This document shows positions 55,405-64,000 of a DNA stretch of 64,000 bases, one piece after another; position 1 is the first letter of the stretch, and each line of letters starts with the position of its first letter. Source of the DNA: Pseudarthrobacter sp. NamE5. GTDB lineage: Bacteria > Actinomycetota > Actinomycetes > Actinomycetales > Micrococcaceae. The stretch covers positions 219,244-283,243 of the forward strand of contig NZ_VAHO01000004.1 of assembly GCF_005796225.1 (NCBI RefSeq), in the 5' to 3' direction. Under the pieces are notes generated by a model, which was given only the letters and a program-made list of their open reading frames with translations, did no database searches and was not told where the DNA came from. A program made the translations under genes and the position numbers.

Positions 55405-57174
55405 TCAGGACTTGAGGATCGCCGCGCTCCAAGGCGCCAAGGCAAGCGCTTCGCCGTCAAGGGAAGTACCTTCATCCGTCGACAGCAGGACGGAACCCCG
55501 GGCACCCTCCAACCGGACCTTCGCATCCGACAGGTTCAGGAACACCTCAACACTGCCGCGCCGGAAACGCAGCCAGCCGGCGTCGTCGTCGAACGTCACG
55601 TCCGTTTCCCCGAAGCCCAGCCCGGCAAGCTCACGGTGCTCCCGGCGCAGCGCCGTGAGGGAGCGGTACAGCTCAAGGAGCCTCGCGTGGTCGCCGCCGG
55701 CGGCCTCGTCCCAGTTGAGCTTGGAGCGGGTGAAGGTTTCCGGGTCCTGCGGATCTGGCACGACGGCGGGATCCCACCCCATCCGTTCGAACTCCTTGAT
55801 GCGCCCTTCCGCGGTGGCCTTGCCCAGTTCCGGTTCCGGATGGGACGTGAAGAACTGCCAGGGCGTGCTGGCCGCGAACTCCTCACCCATGAACAGCATG
55901 GGGGTGAACGGCGAGGTAAGGGTGAGCACCGCCGCCATGGCCAGCTGCCCGTAGGACAGCGACTGCGAGAGCCTGTCCCCCGTGGCCCGGTTGCCGATCT
56001 GGTCGTGGTTCTGGTTGCACACCACCAGCGCCGCTGGGTGCACCAGCGAAGCGTTGATGGGCCTGCCGTGGTGCCGGCCACGGAAGCTGGAGTAGCTGCC
56101 GTCGTGCAGGAAACCGTCCTTCAGGACCTTGGCCAGAACCCGGAGAGACTGGAAATCCTCGTAGTAGCCGGTGGTCTCGCCGCTGACGCTGACGTGCACG
56201 GCGTGGTGGAAGTCGTCGCTCCACTGCCCGGCCAGGCCGTAACCGTTGGCGTCCCGCGGGTACAGCAGGCGCGGGTTGTTCAGGTCCGACTCGGCGATCA
56301 GGGTCTTGGGCAGGCCGGTTTCGGCCGAGACGGCGTCACCCAGTGCACCGAACTCTTCCAGGATGTGGATTGCCCGCTCGTCGCGCAGCGCGTGCACGGC
56401 ATCAAGGCGCAGCCCGTCCACATGATAGTCCCGGAGCCAGAGTGCGAGGTTGTCCAGGATGTATTCGCGCACCACGTCCGAGCCCGGGCCGTCCAGGTTG
56501 ACCGAATCGCCCCAGGTGTTGGCGTCGCCCTGCTTGAGGTACGGGCCGAACTTGGGCAGGTAGTTGCCGCTGGGGCCAAGGTGGTTGTACACCACGTCCT
56601 GGATGACGCCGAGGCCGGCGGCATGGGCGGCGTCCACGAACCGCTGGTAGGCGGCAGGTCCGCCGTAGCCTTCATGCACCGCGTACCACTGCACGCCGTC
56701 GTAGCCCCAGTTGTGGGTCCCGTTGAAGCCGTTGACCGGCAGCAGCTCAACAAAGTCGACGCCGAGCTCCGCCAGGTAATCCAGCTTTCCGGCCGCGGCA
56801 TCCAGAGTCCCCTCCGGAGTGAAGGTGCCTACGTGGAGTTCGTAGATGACCGAGCCCTGCAGCTCCCTGCCCTTCCAGCCGCCGTCCTGCCAGGCGTAAA
56901 CGGCGGGGTCGAAGGTTCTGGAGAGCTCATGGACGCCGGCGGGCAGCCGCCGTGAGCGGGGATCGGGAACGGGGTGGCCGTCGCCGTCGAGCAGGTAGCC
57001 GTAGTCCACTTCCCCGTCAGCCGGGGCATCCGGTGCAGTCCACCAGCCCTCCGAGCCGGGGGCGGTTTCCTTCTGCAGCATCGGATACTGCCTGCCATCG
57101 GCCAGCAGGATCACCGAACTGGCTTCGGGGGCCCAGACGTCGAAACGCTCGGGGCCATTGTTCACAAGGGTCAT
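55405..57174 (-). CDS. treZ: Malto-oligosyltrehalose trehalohydrolase
   Basis: The 589-residue GH13 enzyme has an N-terminal CBM48-like beta domain ([22 protein letters not shown]). The catalytic barrel carries [27 protein letters not shown] with the nucleophile Asp and [13 protein letters not shown] with the acid Glu. [14 protein letters not shown] holds the transition-state residues. It releases trehalose from maltooligosyl trehalose made by TreY. Its start overlaps the treY stop by four bases; it is third in the glgX-treY-treZ operon. Confidence 0.95.
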   Translation of the reverse strand: MTLVNNGPERFDVWAPEASSVILLADGRQYPMLQKETAPGSEGWWTAPDAPADGEVDYGYLLDGDGHPVPDPRSRRLPAGVHELSRTFDPAVYAWQDGGWKGRELQGSVIYELHVGTFTPEGTLDAAAGKLDYLAELGVDFVELLPVNGFNGTHNWGYDGVQWYAVHEGYGGPAAYQRFVDAAHAAGLGVIQDVVYNHLGPSGNYLPKFGPYLKQGDANTWGDSVNLDGPGSDVVREYILDNLALWLRDYHVDGLRLDAVHALRDERAIHILEEFGALGDAVSAETGLPKTLIAESDLNNPRLLYPRDANGYGLAGQWSDDFHHAVHVSVSGETTGYYEDFQSLRVLAKVLKDGFLHDGSYSSFRGRHHGRPINASLVHPAALVVCNQNHDQIGNRATGDRLSQSLSYGQLAMAAVLTLTSPFTPMLFMGEEFAASTPWQFFTSHPEPELGKATAEGRIKEFERMGWDPAVVPDPQDPETFTRSKLNWDEAAGGDHARLLELYRSLTALRREHRELAGLGFGETDVTFDDDAGWLRFRRGSVEVFLNLSDAKVRLEGARGSVLLSTDEGTSLDGEALALAPWSAAILKS

Positions 57175-59498
57175 GCTTGTTCTCCATCCGCGGGTACGAG
57201 CAAAGCCACCGGGTAGGTACCCAGGACGTCGGCCACCGAAACGGTGCCCGCCCCGTAAGCGGCGCCGGTGAGCTCGTCCCGCATGTCAACGGGAAGGTCG
57301 ACGGCGGTGTCCCGCCAGCCGCCGCCGGCTGCCAGGCCCGCGGGGAGCCTGGTGGCAAGCGTCAGGGCACCAGGAGCACTTTCGTCCCCTCGGTGGAAGG
57401 CGAGGAGGTGCCCGGCGGCCGCACCGGATGCAGTCACCGGCGTGTATCCCTGGAACAGTTCCGGCCGGTCACGGCGGAGCCGCAGCGCGCGGGAGGTGAT
57501 CAGGAGCTTGCTGGTGTCCGTTCCCGACGCAGGCAAGGTGCCGGCGTCGAGCTTTGCCAGCTCCTCCTGAAGCCGCGCGAAGTCCACGGGCCGCCGGTTG
57601 TCCGGGTCCGTGAGGGACCGTTCCCAAAACTCGCTGCCCTGGTACACGTCCGGCACTCCGGGCATGGTGAGCTGGACGAGCTTGGCGGAAACCGAGTTGG
57701 ACGCGGAGCAGGCGTCGATTCGAGCCACGAAGTCCTCCACCACCTTGGCAACCCGTGAATCGTCGAACACTGCATCCACGGCTGCCTTGACCTTCGACTC
57801 GAAGGCCTCGTCCGGGTCCGTCCACTTGGTGGAGTTGCCGGCTTCCCGGGCAGCCTTTTCCGCGTACCCCTGGAGCCGTTCCCTGCTGGCCGGCCAGGCG
57901 CCGATGATCGCCTGCCACAGCAGGTTCTCGTAGGGTCCGTCCGGAATCGGTGCCAGTTCCCGGAGGGTGTTCAGCGTTTCCGTCCACTCCTGCGGAAGTT
58001 CGGCAATGACTGAAATCCGTGCCCGGGCATCTTCGCTGCGCTTGGTGTCGTGCGTGGACATGGTGGTCATGGAGAGCGGCAGTTCCTGCTGCCGCCGGAG
58101 CATCCGGTGGTGGAACTCCTCAGGGCCCACGGCGAACTCGGTGGGTTCGGCCCCCACCTCGGTCAGCGTGCCCAACCGGGTGTAGCGGTAGAACGCGGTG
58201 TCCTCCACGCCCTTGGCCATCACCATGCCGGAGGTCTGCTGGAAGCGGACGGCGATGGGGTTGGCCGGGTCCAGGAGCAGCGGCAGCAGCGTGCCGACGG
58301 CAACTTCCAGGTCCGGCCGGTGCGCGGCGGCGGACTCGCAGGCTTCCTTCAGGATCTCGGCGCCGGTGGGCAGGTAGGTCCGGTATACCGGGAAGGCGGC
58401 GATGATCTCCGCGATGGCATCGGCTGCCTGCTCCACCGAAAGCCCGTAGGATTCTGGAACCAGCCGGGCCAGTCTCAGCACCTCGGACCGCAGGATGCCG
58501 TCAGCGATCATCCGCTTGGTGCCACGGATCATCTCGGCATAGTCGGCGGGGGCGTCAGAGTCACGGAGCTTGGCGTCCAGCGCGTCAAGGGGCGCCTCGC
58601 CTGCGGGGTCGATAAAGACCCTGTCGACGTCGGCCAGTGCGTCATAGCCGGTGGTTCCTTCGCAGGCGAACTCGCTGGGCAGGACTTCGCCGGGCTCAAG
58701 GATCTTTTCCACCAGGACGTACGCGCCGCCGCTCAGGTCCTTCAGCCACCGGAGGTAGCCGGCGGGATCGGCAAGGCCATCCGGGTGGTCCACACGGAGC
58801 CCGTCCACGAGGCCTTCCTTGAACCAGCGGCCCACCTCTGCATGGGCTTCCTCAAATACTTGGGGAACCTCCACACGGATCCCTGCGAGCGTGGTGACCG
58901 CAAAGAAGCGCCGGTAGTTCAGCTCAGCGTCAGCGCGGCGCCAGTCGATCAGCTCGTAGTGCTGGCGGCTGTGCACCTCCTGCGGGGAGTCCCCTTCGGA
59001 GTAGGTCCCTTCAGCAAGCGGGAAGCGGTGATCGTAGTAGCGGAGCTCGCCGTCCTTGATCTCAAGCTTGTCCAGGTCGTCCCCGGAGCCAAGCATGGGC
59101 AGCCTTATCTTTCCGCCGCCCAGGTCCCAGTCGACGTCGAACGCCTCGGCATAGGGCGAGCCCTTTCCCTCTTTGAGCAGGGACCACCACCACGGGTTCT
59201 GCGCGGGGGTGGCCACACCCACGTGGTTGGGAACGATGTCCACCAGGACGCCCATCCCGTGCTCGCGGGCTGCCTTCGACAGGGCCAGCAGGCCTTCGGG
59301 GCCGCCCCGTTCCGGATCCATGGAGGCGGGGTCGGTCACGTCATAGCCGTGGTCCGAGCCCTGTTCCGCGGTCAGGATCGGTGACAGGTACACCCAGTCC
59401 ACGCCGAGGGATTTCAGGTACGTGACCTTTTCGGCAGCGTCAAAAAGGGTGAAGCTGCGGCGGATCTGCAGGCGGTAGGTTGATGCCGGCGCCCTCAC
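57171..59498 (-). CDS. treY: Malto-oligosyltrehalose synthase
   Basis: The 775-residue GH13 enzyme has [36 protein letters not shown] and [38 protein letters not shown] carries the nucleophile Asp, and [24 protein letters not shown] carries the acid Glu. It rearranges the reducing end of maltodextrins to an alpha-1,1 bond. It is translationally coupled to glgX upstream and treZ downstream by four-base overlaps. Its length is typical. Confidence 0.96.
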   Translation of the reverse strand: MRAPASTYRLQIRRSFTLFDAAEKVTYLKSLGVDWVYLSPILTAEQGSDHGYDVTDPASMDPERGGPEGLLALSKAAREHGMGVLVDIVPNHVGVATPAQNPWWWSLLKEGKGSPYAEAFDVDWDLGGGKIRLPMLGSGDDLDKLEIKDGELRYYDHRFPLAEGTYSEGDSPQEVHSRQHYELIDWRRADAELNYRRFFAVTTLAGIRVEVPQVFEEAHAEVGRWFKEGLVDGLRVDHPDGLADPAGYLRWLKDLSGGAYVLVEKILEPGEVLPSEFACEGTTGYDALADVDRVFIDPAGEAPLDALDAKLRDSDAPADYAEMIRGTKRMIADGILRSEVLRLARLVPESYGLSVEQAADAIAEIIAAFPVYRTYLPTGAEILKEACESAAAHRPDLEVAVGTLLPLLLDPANPIAVRFQQTSGMVMAKGVEDTAFYRYTRLGTLTEVGAEPTEFAVGPEEFHHRMLRRQQELPLSMTTMSTHDTKRSEDARARISVIAELPQEWTETLNTLRELAPIPDGPYENLLWQAIIGAWPASRERLQGYAEKAAREAGNSTKWTDPDEAFESKVKAAVDAVFDDSRVAKVVEDFVARIDACSASNSVSAKLVQLTMPGVPDVYQGSEFWERSLTDPDNRRPVDFARLQEELAKLDAGTLPASGTDTSKLLITSRALRLRRDRPELFQGYTPVTASGAAAGHLLAFHRGDESAPGALTLATRLPAGLAAGGGWRDTAVDLPVDMRDELTGAAYGAGTVSVADVLGTYPVALLVPADGEQA

Positions 59499-61750
59499 TT
59501 GCCGGTCGCCTTCCGCTCACCGATTTGCGTGGTCTTCCCGGGCTCGGCCACCACCGGGGTGCTGATGGATTCCGCCTCGCTTGTGGTCGCCTGGGTCAGG
59601 GCTGCAAGGGATGCGGCAACCGAGTGATCAGGTTCAACTTCCTCCACGGTGTGGGCCCGCAGGACCACCAGGGACTTGGCCTCCACCGGAAGCGGCTCGC
59701 CTGCTGCCACCGGTTTGGTATCAGCGTTCTGTCCGGCGGTGTCGATGATGACGTCCCATGCCGGAGCGTACTCGTCAGACGGCAGCGTGAACTTGACCGT
59801 GTCATCGTGTGCGTTGAAGAACAGCAGGAAGTTGACGTCGGTGATCCTGCGGCCGCGGCTGTCCTTGCCCTGGATGCCGTTCCCGTTCAGGAAGACACCC
59901 ACGGAGCGGCCGAAGCCGCTGTCCCAGGCTTCGGGCTTCATGGTTTCACCGGACGGGTCCAGCCATACGATGTCCGGCAGGCGTTCGCCTTCGCCCCTCA
60001 GGACCGGGCGGCCGTCAAAGAACCGGCTGCGGCGGAAGGTGGGGTGCTTGGCGCGGAGCGCGTTGACTGCCGCCGTGAACTCGATCAGCGGCTGGTCGAT
60101 GCTGTCCCAGTTGATCCAGGTCAGTTCCGAGTCCTGGCAGTACCCGTTGTTGTTGCCCCGCTGGGTGCGGCCCAGCTCGTCACCGTGCAGGAGCATCGGC
60201 ACGCCCTGGGACAGGAGCAGCGAGGCGATGAAGTTCCGCTGCTGCCGGGCCCGCAATGACAGGACCTCGGGATCGTCTGTGGGCCCCTCGGCGCCGCAGT
60301 TCCAGGACCGGTTGTGCGATTCGCCGTCGTTGTTGTCTTCGCCGTTGGCGTCGTTGTGCTTCTCGTTGTACGAGACCAGGTCGGCCAGGGTGAAGCCGTC
60401 GTGGGCGGTGACGAAGTTGATCGACGCCACGGGGCGGCGGCCTGAGTGCTCGTACAGGTCCGCCGAACCGGTGATGCGGGAGGCGAATTCACCGAGGGTG
60501 GCGGGTTCGCCGCGCCAGAAGTCGCGGACAGTGTCGCGGTACTTGCCGTTCCATTCCGTCCATTGCGGCGGGAAGTTGCCCACCTGGTAGCCGCCGGGTC
60601 CCACATCCCATGGTTCGGCGATGAGCTTGACCTGGGAGACCACCGGGTCCTGCTGGATCAGTTCGAAGAAGGTGGACAGCTTGTCCACGTCGTAAAACTC
60701 GCGGGCCAGGGTGGAGGCGAGGTCGAAACGGAAGCCGTCCACGTGCATCTCGGTGACCCAGTAGCGCAGCGAGTCCATAATCAGCTGCAGGGAGTGCGGG
60801 TGGCGGACGTTCAGGGAGTTGCCGGTGCCCGTGTAGTCCATGTAGTGCTTCTCATCGCCGTCCATGAGCCGGTAGTAGGCGGCGTTGTCGATGCCCTTGA
60901 AGGACAGCGTGGGGCCCAGGTGGTTACCTTCGGCGGTGTGGTTGTAGACCACGTCCAGGATGACTTCGATCCCGGCCTGGTGCAGGGAGCGGACCATGGC
61001 CTTGAAGTCCTGGACCTGCTGTCCTGTGTCACCGCTGGAGCTGTAGGTGTTCTGGGGTGCGAAGAAACCAATGGTGTTGTAGCCCCAGTAGTTGTTCAGC
61101 CCCTTGTCCTGCAGCGTGCCGTCGTTGACGAACTGGTGCACCGGCATCAGCTCGATGGCGGTGACGCCGAGCTTCTGCAGGTGAGCGATGACTGCCGGGT
61201 GCGCCACGCCGGCATAAGTCCCGCGCTGTTCCTCCGGGATCTCCGGGTGCAGCTCGGTCAGGCCCTTCACGTGGGCCTCGTAGATCACTGACTGGTGGTA
61301 CGGAATCCGCAGGTTCTGGTCGCCTTCCCAGTCAAAGTACGGATTGATGACCACGCCCAGCATCATGTGCTTGGCGGAGTCCTCGTTGTTGATCGAGTCG
61401 GGCTCGCCCAGGTTGTAGGTGAACAGTGCGGGATCCCAGTCCACCTGGCCGTGGACAGCCTTGGCGTAGGGGTCCAGCAGTAGTTTGTTGGGATTGAAGC
61501 GGTTCCCGGTGGCAGGATCGTAGGGCCCGTGGACGCGGTAGCCGTACTTCTGCCCGGGCTGGACCTGCGGAATGTAGCAGTGCCAGACGTAGCCGTCCAC
61601 TTCGTCCAGGGGGATGCGCGTTTCTTCGCCATCATCGTCGAACAGGCACAGCTCGACTTTTTCTGCTCGTTCGCTGAACAGGGCAAAGTTGGTGCCGGTT
61701 CCGTTGTAGGTGGCGCCAAGGGGATAAGCCGATCCAGGCCAGACTTCCAT
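59495..61750 (-). CDS. glgX: Glycogen debranching enzyme GlgX
   Basis: The 751-residue GH13_11 enzyme starts [34 protein letters not shown] (CBM48). It has [30 protein letters not shown] with the nucleophile Asp and [20 protein letters not shown] with the acid Glu. [18 protein letters not shown] and the conserved [19 protein letters not shown] follow. It removes short alpha-1,6 branches from glycogen, giving linear chains for TreY. It is first in the glgX-treY-treZ operon. The last 40 residues are a variable Thr/Glu-rich tail. Confidence 0.96.
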   Translation of the reverse strand: MEVWPGSAYPLGATYNGTGTNFALFSERAEKVELCLFDDDGEETRIPLDEVDGYVWHCYIPQVQPGQKYGYRVHGPYDPATGNRFNPNKLLLDPYAKAVHGQVDWDPALFTYNLGEPDSINNEDSAKHMMLGVVINPYFDWEGDQNLRIPYHQSVIYEAHVKGLTELHPEIPEEQRGTYAGVAHPAVIAHLQKLGVTAIELMPVHQFVNDGTLQDKGLNNYWGYNTIGFFAPQNTYSSSGDTGQQVQDFKAMVRSLHQAGIEVILDVVYNHTAEGNHLGPTLSFKGIDNAAYYRLMDGDEKHYMDYTGTGNSLNVRHPHSLQLIMDSLRYWVTEMHVDGFRFDLASTLAREFYDVDKLSTFFELIQQDPVVSQVKLIAEPWDVGPGGYQVGNFPPQWTEWNGKYRDTVRDFWRGEPATLGEFASRITGSADLYEHSGRRPVASINFVTAHDGFTLADLVSYNEKHNDANGEDNNDGESHNRSWNCGAEGPTDDPEVLSLRARQQRNFIASLLLSQGVPMLLHGDELGRTQRGNNNGYCQDSELTWINWDSIDQPLIEFTAAVNALRAKHPTFRRSRFFDGRPVLRGEGERLPDIVWLDPSGETMKPEAWDSGFGRSVGVFLNGNGIQGKDSRGRRITDVNFLLFFNAHDDTVKFTLPSDEYAPAWDVIIDTAGQNADTKPVAAGEPLPVEAKSLVVLRAHTVEEVEPDHSVAASLAALTQATTSEAESISTPVVAEPGKTTQIGERKATGK

Positions 61751-61816
61751 AATGCTCCTCTTTGTAATTGGCAGCAGAAGAGCAGCAGCGCTCCTGATGC
61801 CGGTGCGAACTAATGC

Positions 61817-63412
61817 CTACCGTAACGGCTGACCGTGACTATTACGTATGCGGGCCCCAGAGTTACTAAGCGTGCTTACTTTACCCCACGTTTCGGGTAT
61901 TAAGGCAGCGATCGCGCCGGCAGCGATCGGTCCCCCCGATTCGGCTTCCGACGCCGCCCTCCCGGCTTTGCCGTGCAGAGCCGCTCCCAGCGCGGCCACC
62001 GCTGCCCATCGCTGGTTCCCGTCTGCGCTGGCCTTTTCGAAGGGTCCGACGTCGGAACCCGCCTGGGCGAGCAGTGCCCCGATGACCCCGGCGAGGACGT
62101 CGCCACTGCCGGCGGTTGCCAGCCACGGTGTCCCGTCCGCCTGGCTGAACACGGCCCCGGAGGGTGCTGCAACGAGGGTGGAAGCACCCTTGAGCAGCAC
62201 CGTGGCGCCTGTTAACTCTGCCGCGCGGCGGACCGCGGCCAGGGTTGCGCCCTCCACCGCTCCCCTGTCCTCCGTCCCGCCCAGCCGCTGAAGGAGCGCG
62301 GCGAGTTCCCCGGCGTGCGGGGTCAGGACGATGTGCGGAGCCAGAACGTCGGGAAGGGCGGGCAGTGCCCCGGCATCGGCCACCACGGGCAGGCCGGATG
62401 TGACTGCATCGCGCGTCCGCTGAAGTTGTTCGTGCTCTTCCGGTCCCATTCCGGAGCCCACCAGCCACGCCTGGACCCGATTGTCCGCGACCGAGCCGGT
62501 ACTGCACACCACTTCGGGGCATGACTGCCGGACCACGTCCGCCACCTCGGGCGGGCCGAGGTAGCGCACCATTCCCACACCGGCGGCAAGGGCACCGCGG
62601 CAGGCCAGGACGGCGGCGCCGGGATAGGCGGCAGACCCTGCCACCACTCCCAGCACCCCGCGCGAATACTTGTGCGACCGCCTGGCAGGTCGGGGCAGCA
62701 GCAGAGCAAGGTCCTGGACCTCGAGCCGGCGCAGGGACGGTTCCGGCAGGTGTTGCTCGATGCCGATGGGCACGACCTGCACACTGCCCGCGTAGTCGGC
62801 GCCGGGATCGGCCAGCAGGCCCGTTTTGGCGCCGCCGAAGGTGACGGTGAGGTGGGCAGGCAGGACGGGCCCGGAAACGTCCCCTGTATCGGCATCCACG
62901 CCACTGGGCAGGTCGCAGGCCACCACGGATGTCTGTCCTCCGGCAGCGGGCAGGAGTTCGGTCAAGGTGGCGACCAGGGTGGCGGCAGGGCCCCGGAGGC
63001 CGCCTTTCGCGCCCGTGCCCAGGATTGCATCAATGACGACGTCGGCACGCGCGGCTTCCGCGGCCAGCTCGCCGGGAGCTGCGTCAGCCAGTCGGTGGAC
63101 CCTGCCGCCGGCAGCCTCAAAAGCAGCCAGTGCCTTGGGATGGGCGTCGTCCCCGGTGAGCACCGCCGTCGTACGCGTTCCCCTGGCGGCGAGGAAAGCG
63201 GCGGCGTAAAGCCCGTCTCCCCCGTTGTTGCCCTTTCCCGCGAGCACTGCGACTTTGGCGCCGTAGAGGCGGAGGCCGCGGGACTTGAGCTCATTGATCA
63301 CGGCGTTGGCCAGCCCGTAGGCAGCACGCTGCATGAGGACGTCGCCCAGGCCCGTGGCAAGGAGCGGCTCCTCGGCTTGCCTGATCTGTGTCCCGGTGTA
63401 GGCGCTGATCAT
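61817..63412 (-). CDS. nnr: Bifunctional NAD(P)H-hydrate epimerase / ADP-dependent NAD(P)H-hydrate dehydratase
   Basis: The 531-residue fusion has an N-terminal YjeF_N epimerase domain (residues 1-225) with VAVLAGKGNNGGDGLYAAAFLAARG and VIDAILGTGAKGGLRGP. A C-terminal ribokinase-like dehydratase domain has YSRGVLGVVAGSAAYPGAAVLACRGAL, IVLTPHAGELAALLQRL and WLATAGSGDVLAGVIGALLAQ. It repairs damaged NADHX and NADPHX. Both halves carry their key motifs. It lies 24 bases after acpS on the same strand. Confidence 0.95.
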   Translation of the reverse strand: MISAYTGTQIRQAEEPLLATGLGDVLMQRAAYGLANAVINELKSRGLRLYGAKVAVLAGKGNNGGDGLYAAAFLAARGTRTTAVLTGDDAHPKALAAFEAAGGRVHRLADAAPGELAAEAARADVVIDAILGTGAKGGLRGPAATLVATLTELLPAAGGQTSVVACDLPSGVDADTGDVSGPVLPAHLTVTFGGAKTGLLADPGADYAGSVQVVPIGIEQHLPEPSLRRLEVQDLALLLPRPARRSHKYSRGVLGVVAGSAAYPGAAVLACRGALAAGVGMVRYLGPPEVADVVRQSCPEVVCSTGSVADNRVQAWLVGSGMGPEEHEQLQRTRDAVTSGLPVVADAGALPALPDVLAPHIVLTPHAGELAALLQRLGGTEDRGAVEGATLAAVRRAAELTGATVLLKGASTLVAAPSGAVFSQADGTPWLATAGSGDVLAGVIGALLAQAGSDVGPFEKASADGNQRWAAVAALGAALHGKAGRAASEAESGGPIAAGAIAALIPETWGKVSTLSNSGARIRNSHGQPLR

Positions 63413-63436
63413 GGTGCGAAGCGGCAGACTGCCGGA

Positions 63437-63784
63437 TCAGCCCTCGGCCAGGACCGTGGCGGTGGCGATTCCGCCGTCGTGGCTCATGGACAGGTGCCAG
63501 CGCTTGACGCCCTTGGCCTCGGCGACTGCGAGCACGGTGCCTTTGACCTGAATGGTGGGGCCGTTCTGGTCGAGACCGATCCAGCAGTCCTGCCAGTTCA
63601 TGCCGGCCGGCGCACCGAGGACCTTGGCAACAGCTTCCTTGGCAGCGAAGCGGGCGGCGAGGGAACGGGTGTTCAGTTCCCGCTCCGCAGGGACGAAAAG
63701 CCGGTCCCGGAGCCCTGGTGTGCGCTCAAGCTGGCGGCCGAACCGCTCGATGTCCACTACGTCTACGCCAATGCCAACAATCAT
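63437..63784 (-). CDS. acpS: Holo-[acyl-carrier-protein] synthase
   Basis: The 115-residue 4'-phosphopantetheinyl transferase has the Mg2+-binding start [20 protein letters not shown]. The second motif is [18 protein letters not shown], and the protein ends [20 protein letters not shown]. It transfers phosphopantetheine from CoA to acyl carrier protein. The length is normal. It precedes the nnr gene on the minus strand and follows the probable glmS gene outside the window. Confidence 0.95.
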   Translation of the reverse strand: MIVGIGVDVVDIERFGRQLERTPGLRDRLFVPAERELNTRSLAARFAAKEAVAKVLGAPAGMNWQDCWIGLDQNGPTIQVKGTVLAVAEAKGVKRWHLSMSHDGGIATATVLAEG

Positions 63785-63941
63785 GGCACTACTCTACGGT
63801 GACGCCCTGACACTCCAGCGCATTGCCGTGCTGCACAGATGCGTCACTTTGACGCCTCAAAGCCGGGCGCGCCCGGGTTTTCAAGGCCTCGTTGAGCAGC
63901 CGGGGCGGCAAAAGTTACGCAAACAGCTCCCGGGCAAAGGA

Positions 63942-63969
63942 AAACCCCGGGCCAACAAGCCCGGGGTTT
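63942..63969 (-). terminator. Hairpin terminator upstream of acpS, probably ending glmS
   Basis: AAACCCCGGGC and GCCCGGGGTTT form an 11-bp stem around a six-base loop. On the minus strand a T-rich run (TTTTCCTTT) overlaps and follows the stem end. It lies 21 bases beyond the stop codon at 63991-63993, as expected for the terminator of the gene entering from the right. Confidence 0.75.
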
Positions 63970-63990
63970 CACCTGATAAACATGATTCCC

Positions 63991-64000
63991 TTATTCGACC
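63991..64000 (-). CDS. 3' end of a gene entering from the right, probably glmS
   Basis: The last bases read GTC GAA TAA on the minus strand, Val-Glu-stop. Glucosamine-6-phosphate synthase (GlmS) commonly ends in a VE dipeptide, and glmS lies upstream of acpS in related actinobacteria. The following hairpin fits a gene end. Only three codons are visible, so the identity is inference from context. Confidence 0.3.

Overview
The window is GC-rich chromosomal DNA from an actinobacterium, most likely Arthrobacter, Pseudarthrobacter or a close relative in the Micrococcaceae. Supporting signs are GTG/TTG starts, mycothiol and inositol genes (mshA, ino1), GuaB3, a SepX/GlpR-type protein, a CIRCE-controlled groES-groEL operon, DUF3817 and SURF1 proteins and the glgX-treY-treZ trehalose operon. 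Almost all of it is coding. I see one tRNA gene, no rRNA, no insertion sequence, no prophage and no CRISPR array. The longest spacer, about 250 bp at 52.8-53.0 kb, is filled with a repeat cluster.

Layout. 0-5.6 kb: the end of a BadF/GlcNAc-kinase-type gene, then a transporter/regulator patch with a LysR gene divergent from an MFS gene, an Lrp gene, and an MFS gene divergent from a second Lrp gene. 5.6-7.8 kb: a DUF1761 membrane protein, CorA, an orphan AFG1/ZapE-like C-terminal domain protein and tRNA-Ala(CGC). 7.9-12.4 kb: the conserved galU neighbourhood (SepX/GlpR, RimJ-like acetyltransferase, galU, 5-FCL, FmdB/Ruc-like zinc ribbon, SAF protein), without the moeA/glp gene that usually sits between galU and rimJ. 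12.5-16.8 kb: a giant superfamily 1 helicase-like protein with altered ATPase motifs and a nuclease-like C-terminus. 17-27.5 kb: GMP synthesis genes guaA, guaB3 and guaB, interleaved with DUF3817, SURF1, a PTS EIIA, glpD, a gene remnant and an ABC exporter. 27.7-34.2 kb: two tandem acyltransferase-3/SGNH proteins, an ATP-dependent DNA ligase and a DHFR-fold protein. 34.3-36.4 kb: groES-groEL. 36.5-42.8 kb: a DMT transporter, a small membrane protein, a THUMP-like methyltransferase, a shikimate dehydrogenase, a GH3 lipoprotein and a YbdK-type ligase. 42.9-47.1 kb: the tightly overlapping alr-tsaE-tsaB-rimI-tsaD operon. 47.1-54.1 kb: a PfkB kinase divergent from a GH4 glycosidase, then mshA, fhs and ino1. 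54.3-63.8 kb: an aldo/keto reductase, glgX-treY-treZ, the NAD(P)HX repair enzyme and acpS. The last ten bases look like the 3' end of glmS.

How the genes work together. ino1 and mshA feed mycothiol synthesis. guaB and guaA make GMP, with GuaB3 as an accessory paralogue. glgX, treY and treZ convert glycogen to trehalose. tsaB, tsaD and tsaE make the t6A modification of tRNA, and rimI and alr are co-transcribed with them. groES-groEL and the FmdB/Ruc-like gene, 25 kb apart, both carry CIRCE operators, which points to a shared HrcA heat-shock regulon. Most of the window is housekeeping. The most distinctive items are the CIRCE site at the zinc-ribbon gene, the missing glp/moeA gene, the degenerate helicase-nuclease protein, the orphan ZapE-like domain and the inverted repeat cluster beside ino1.
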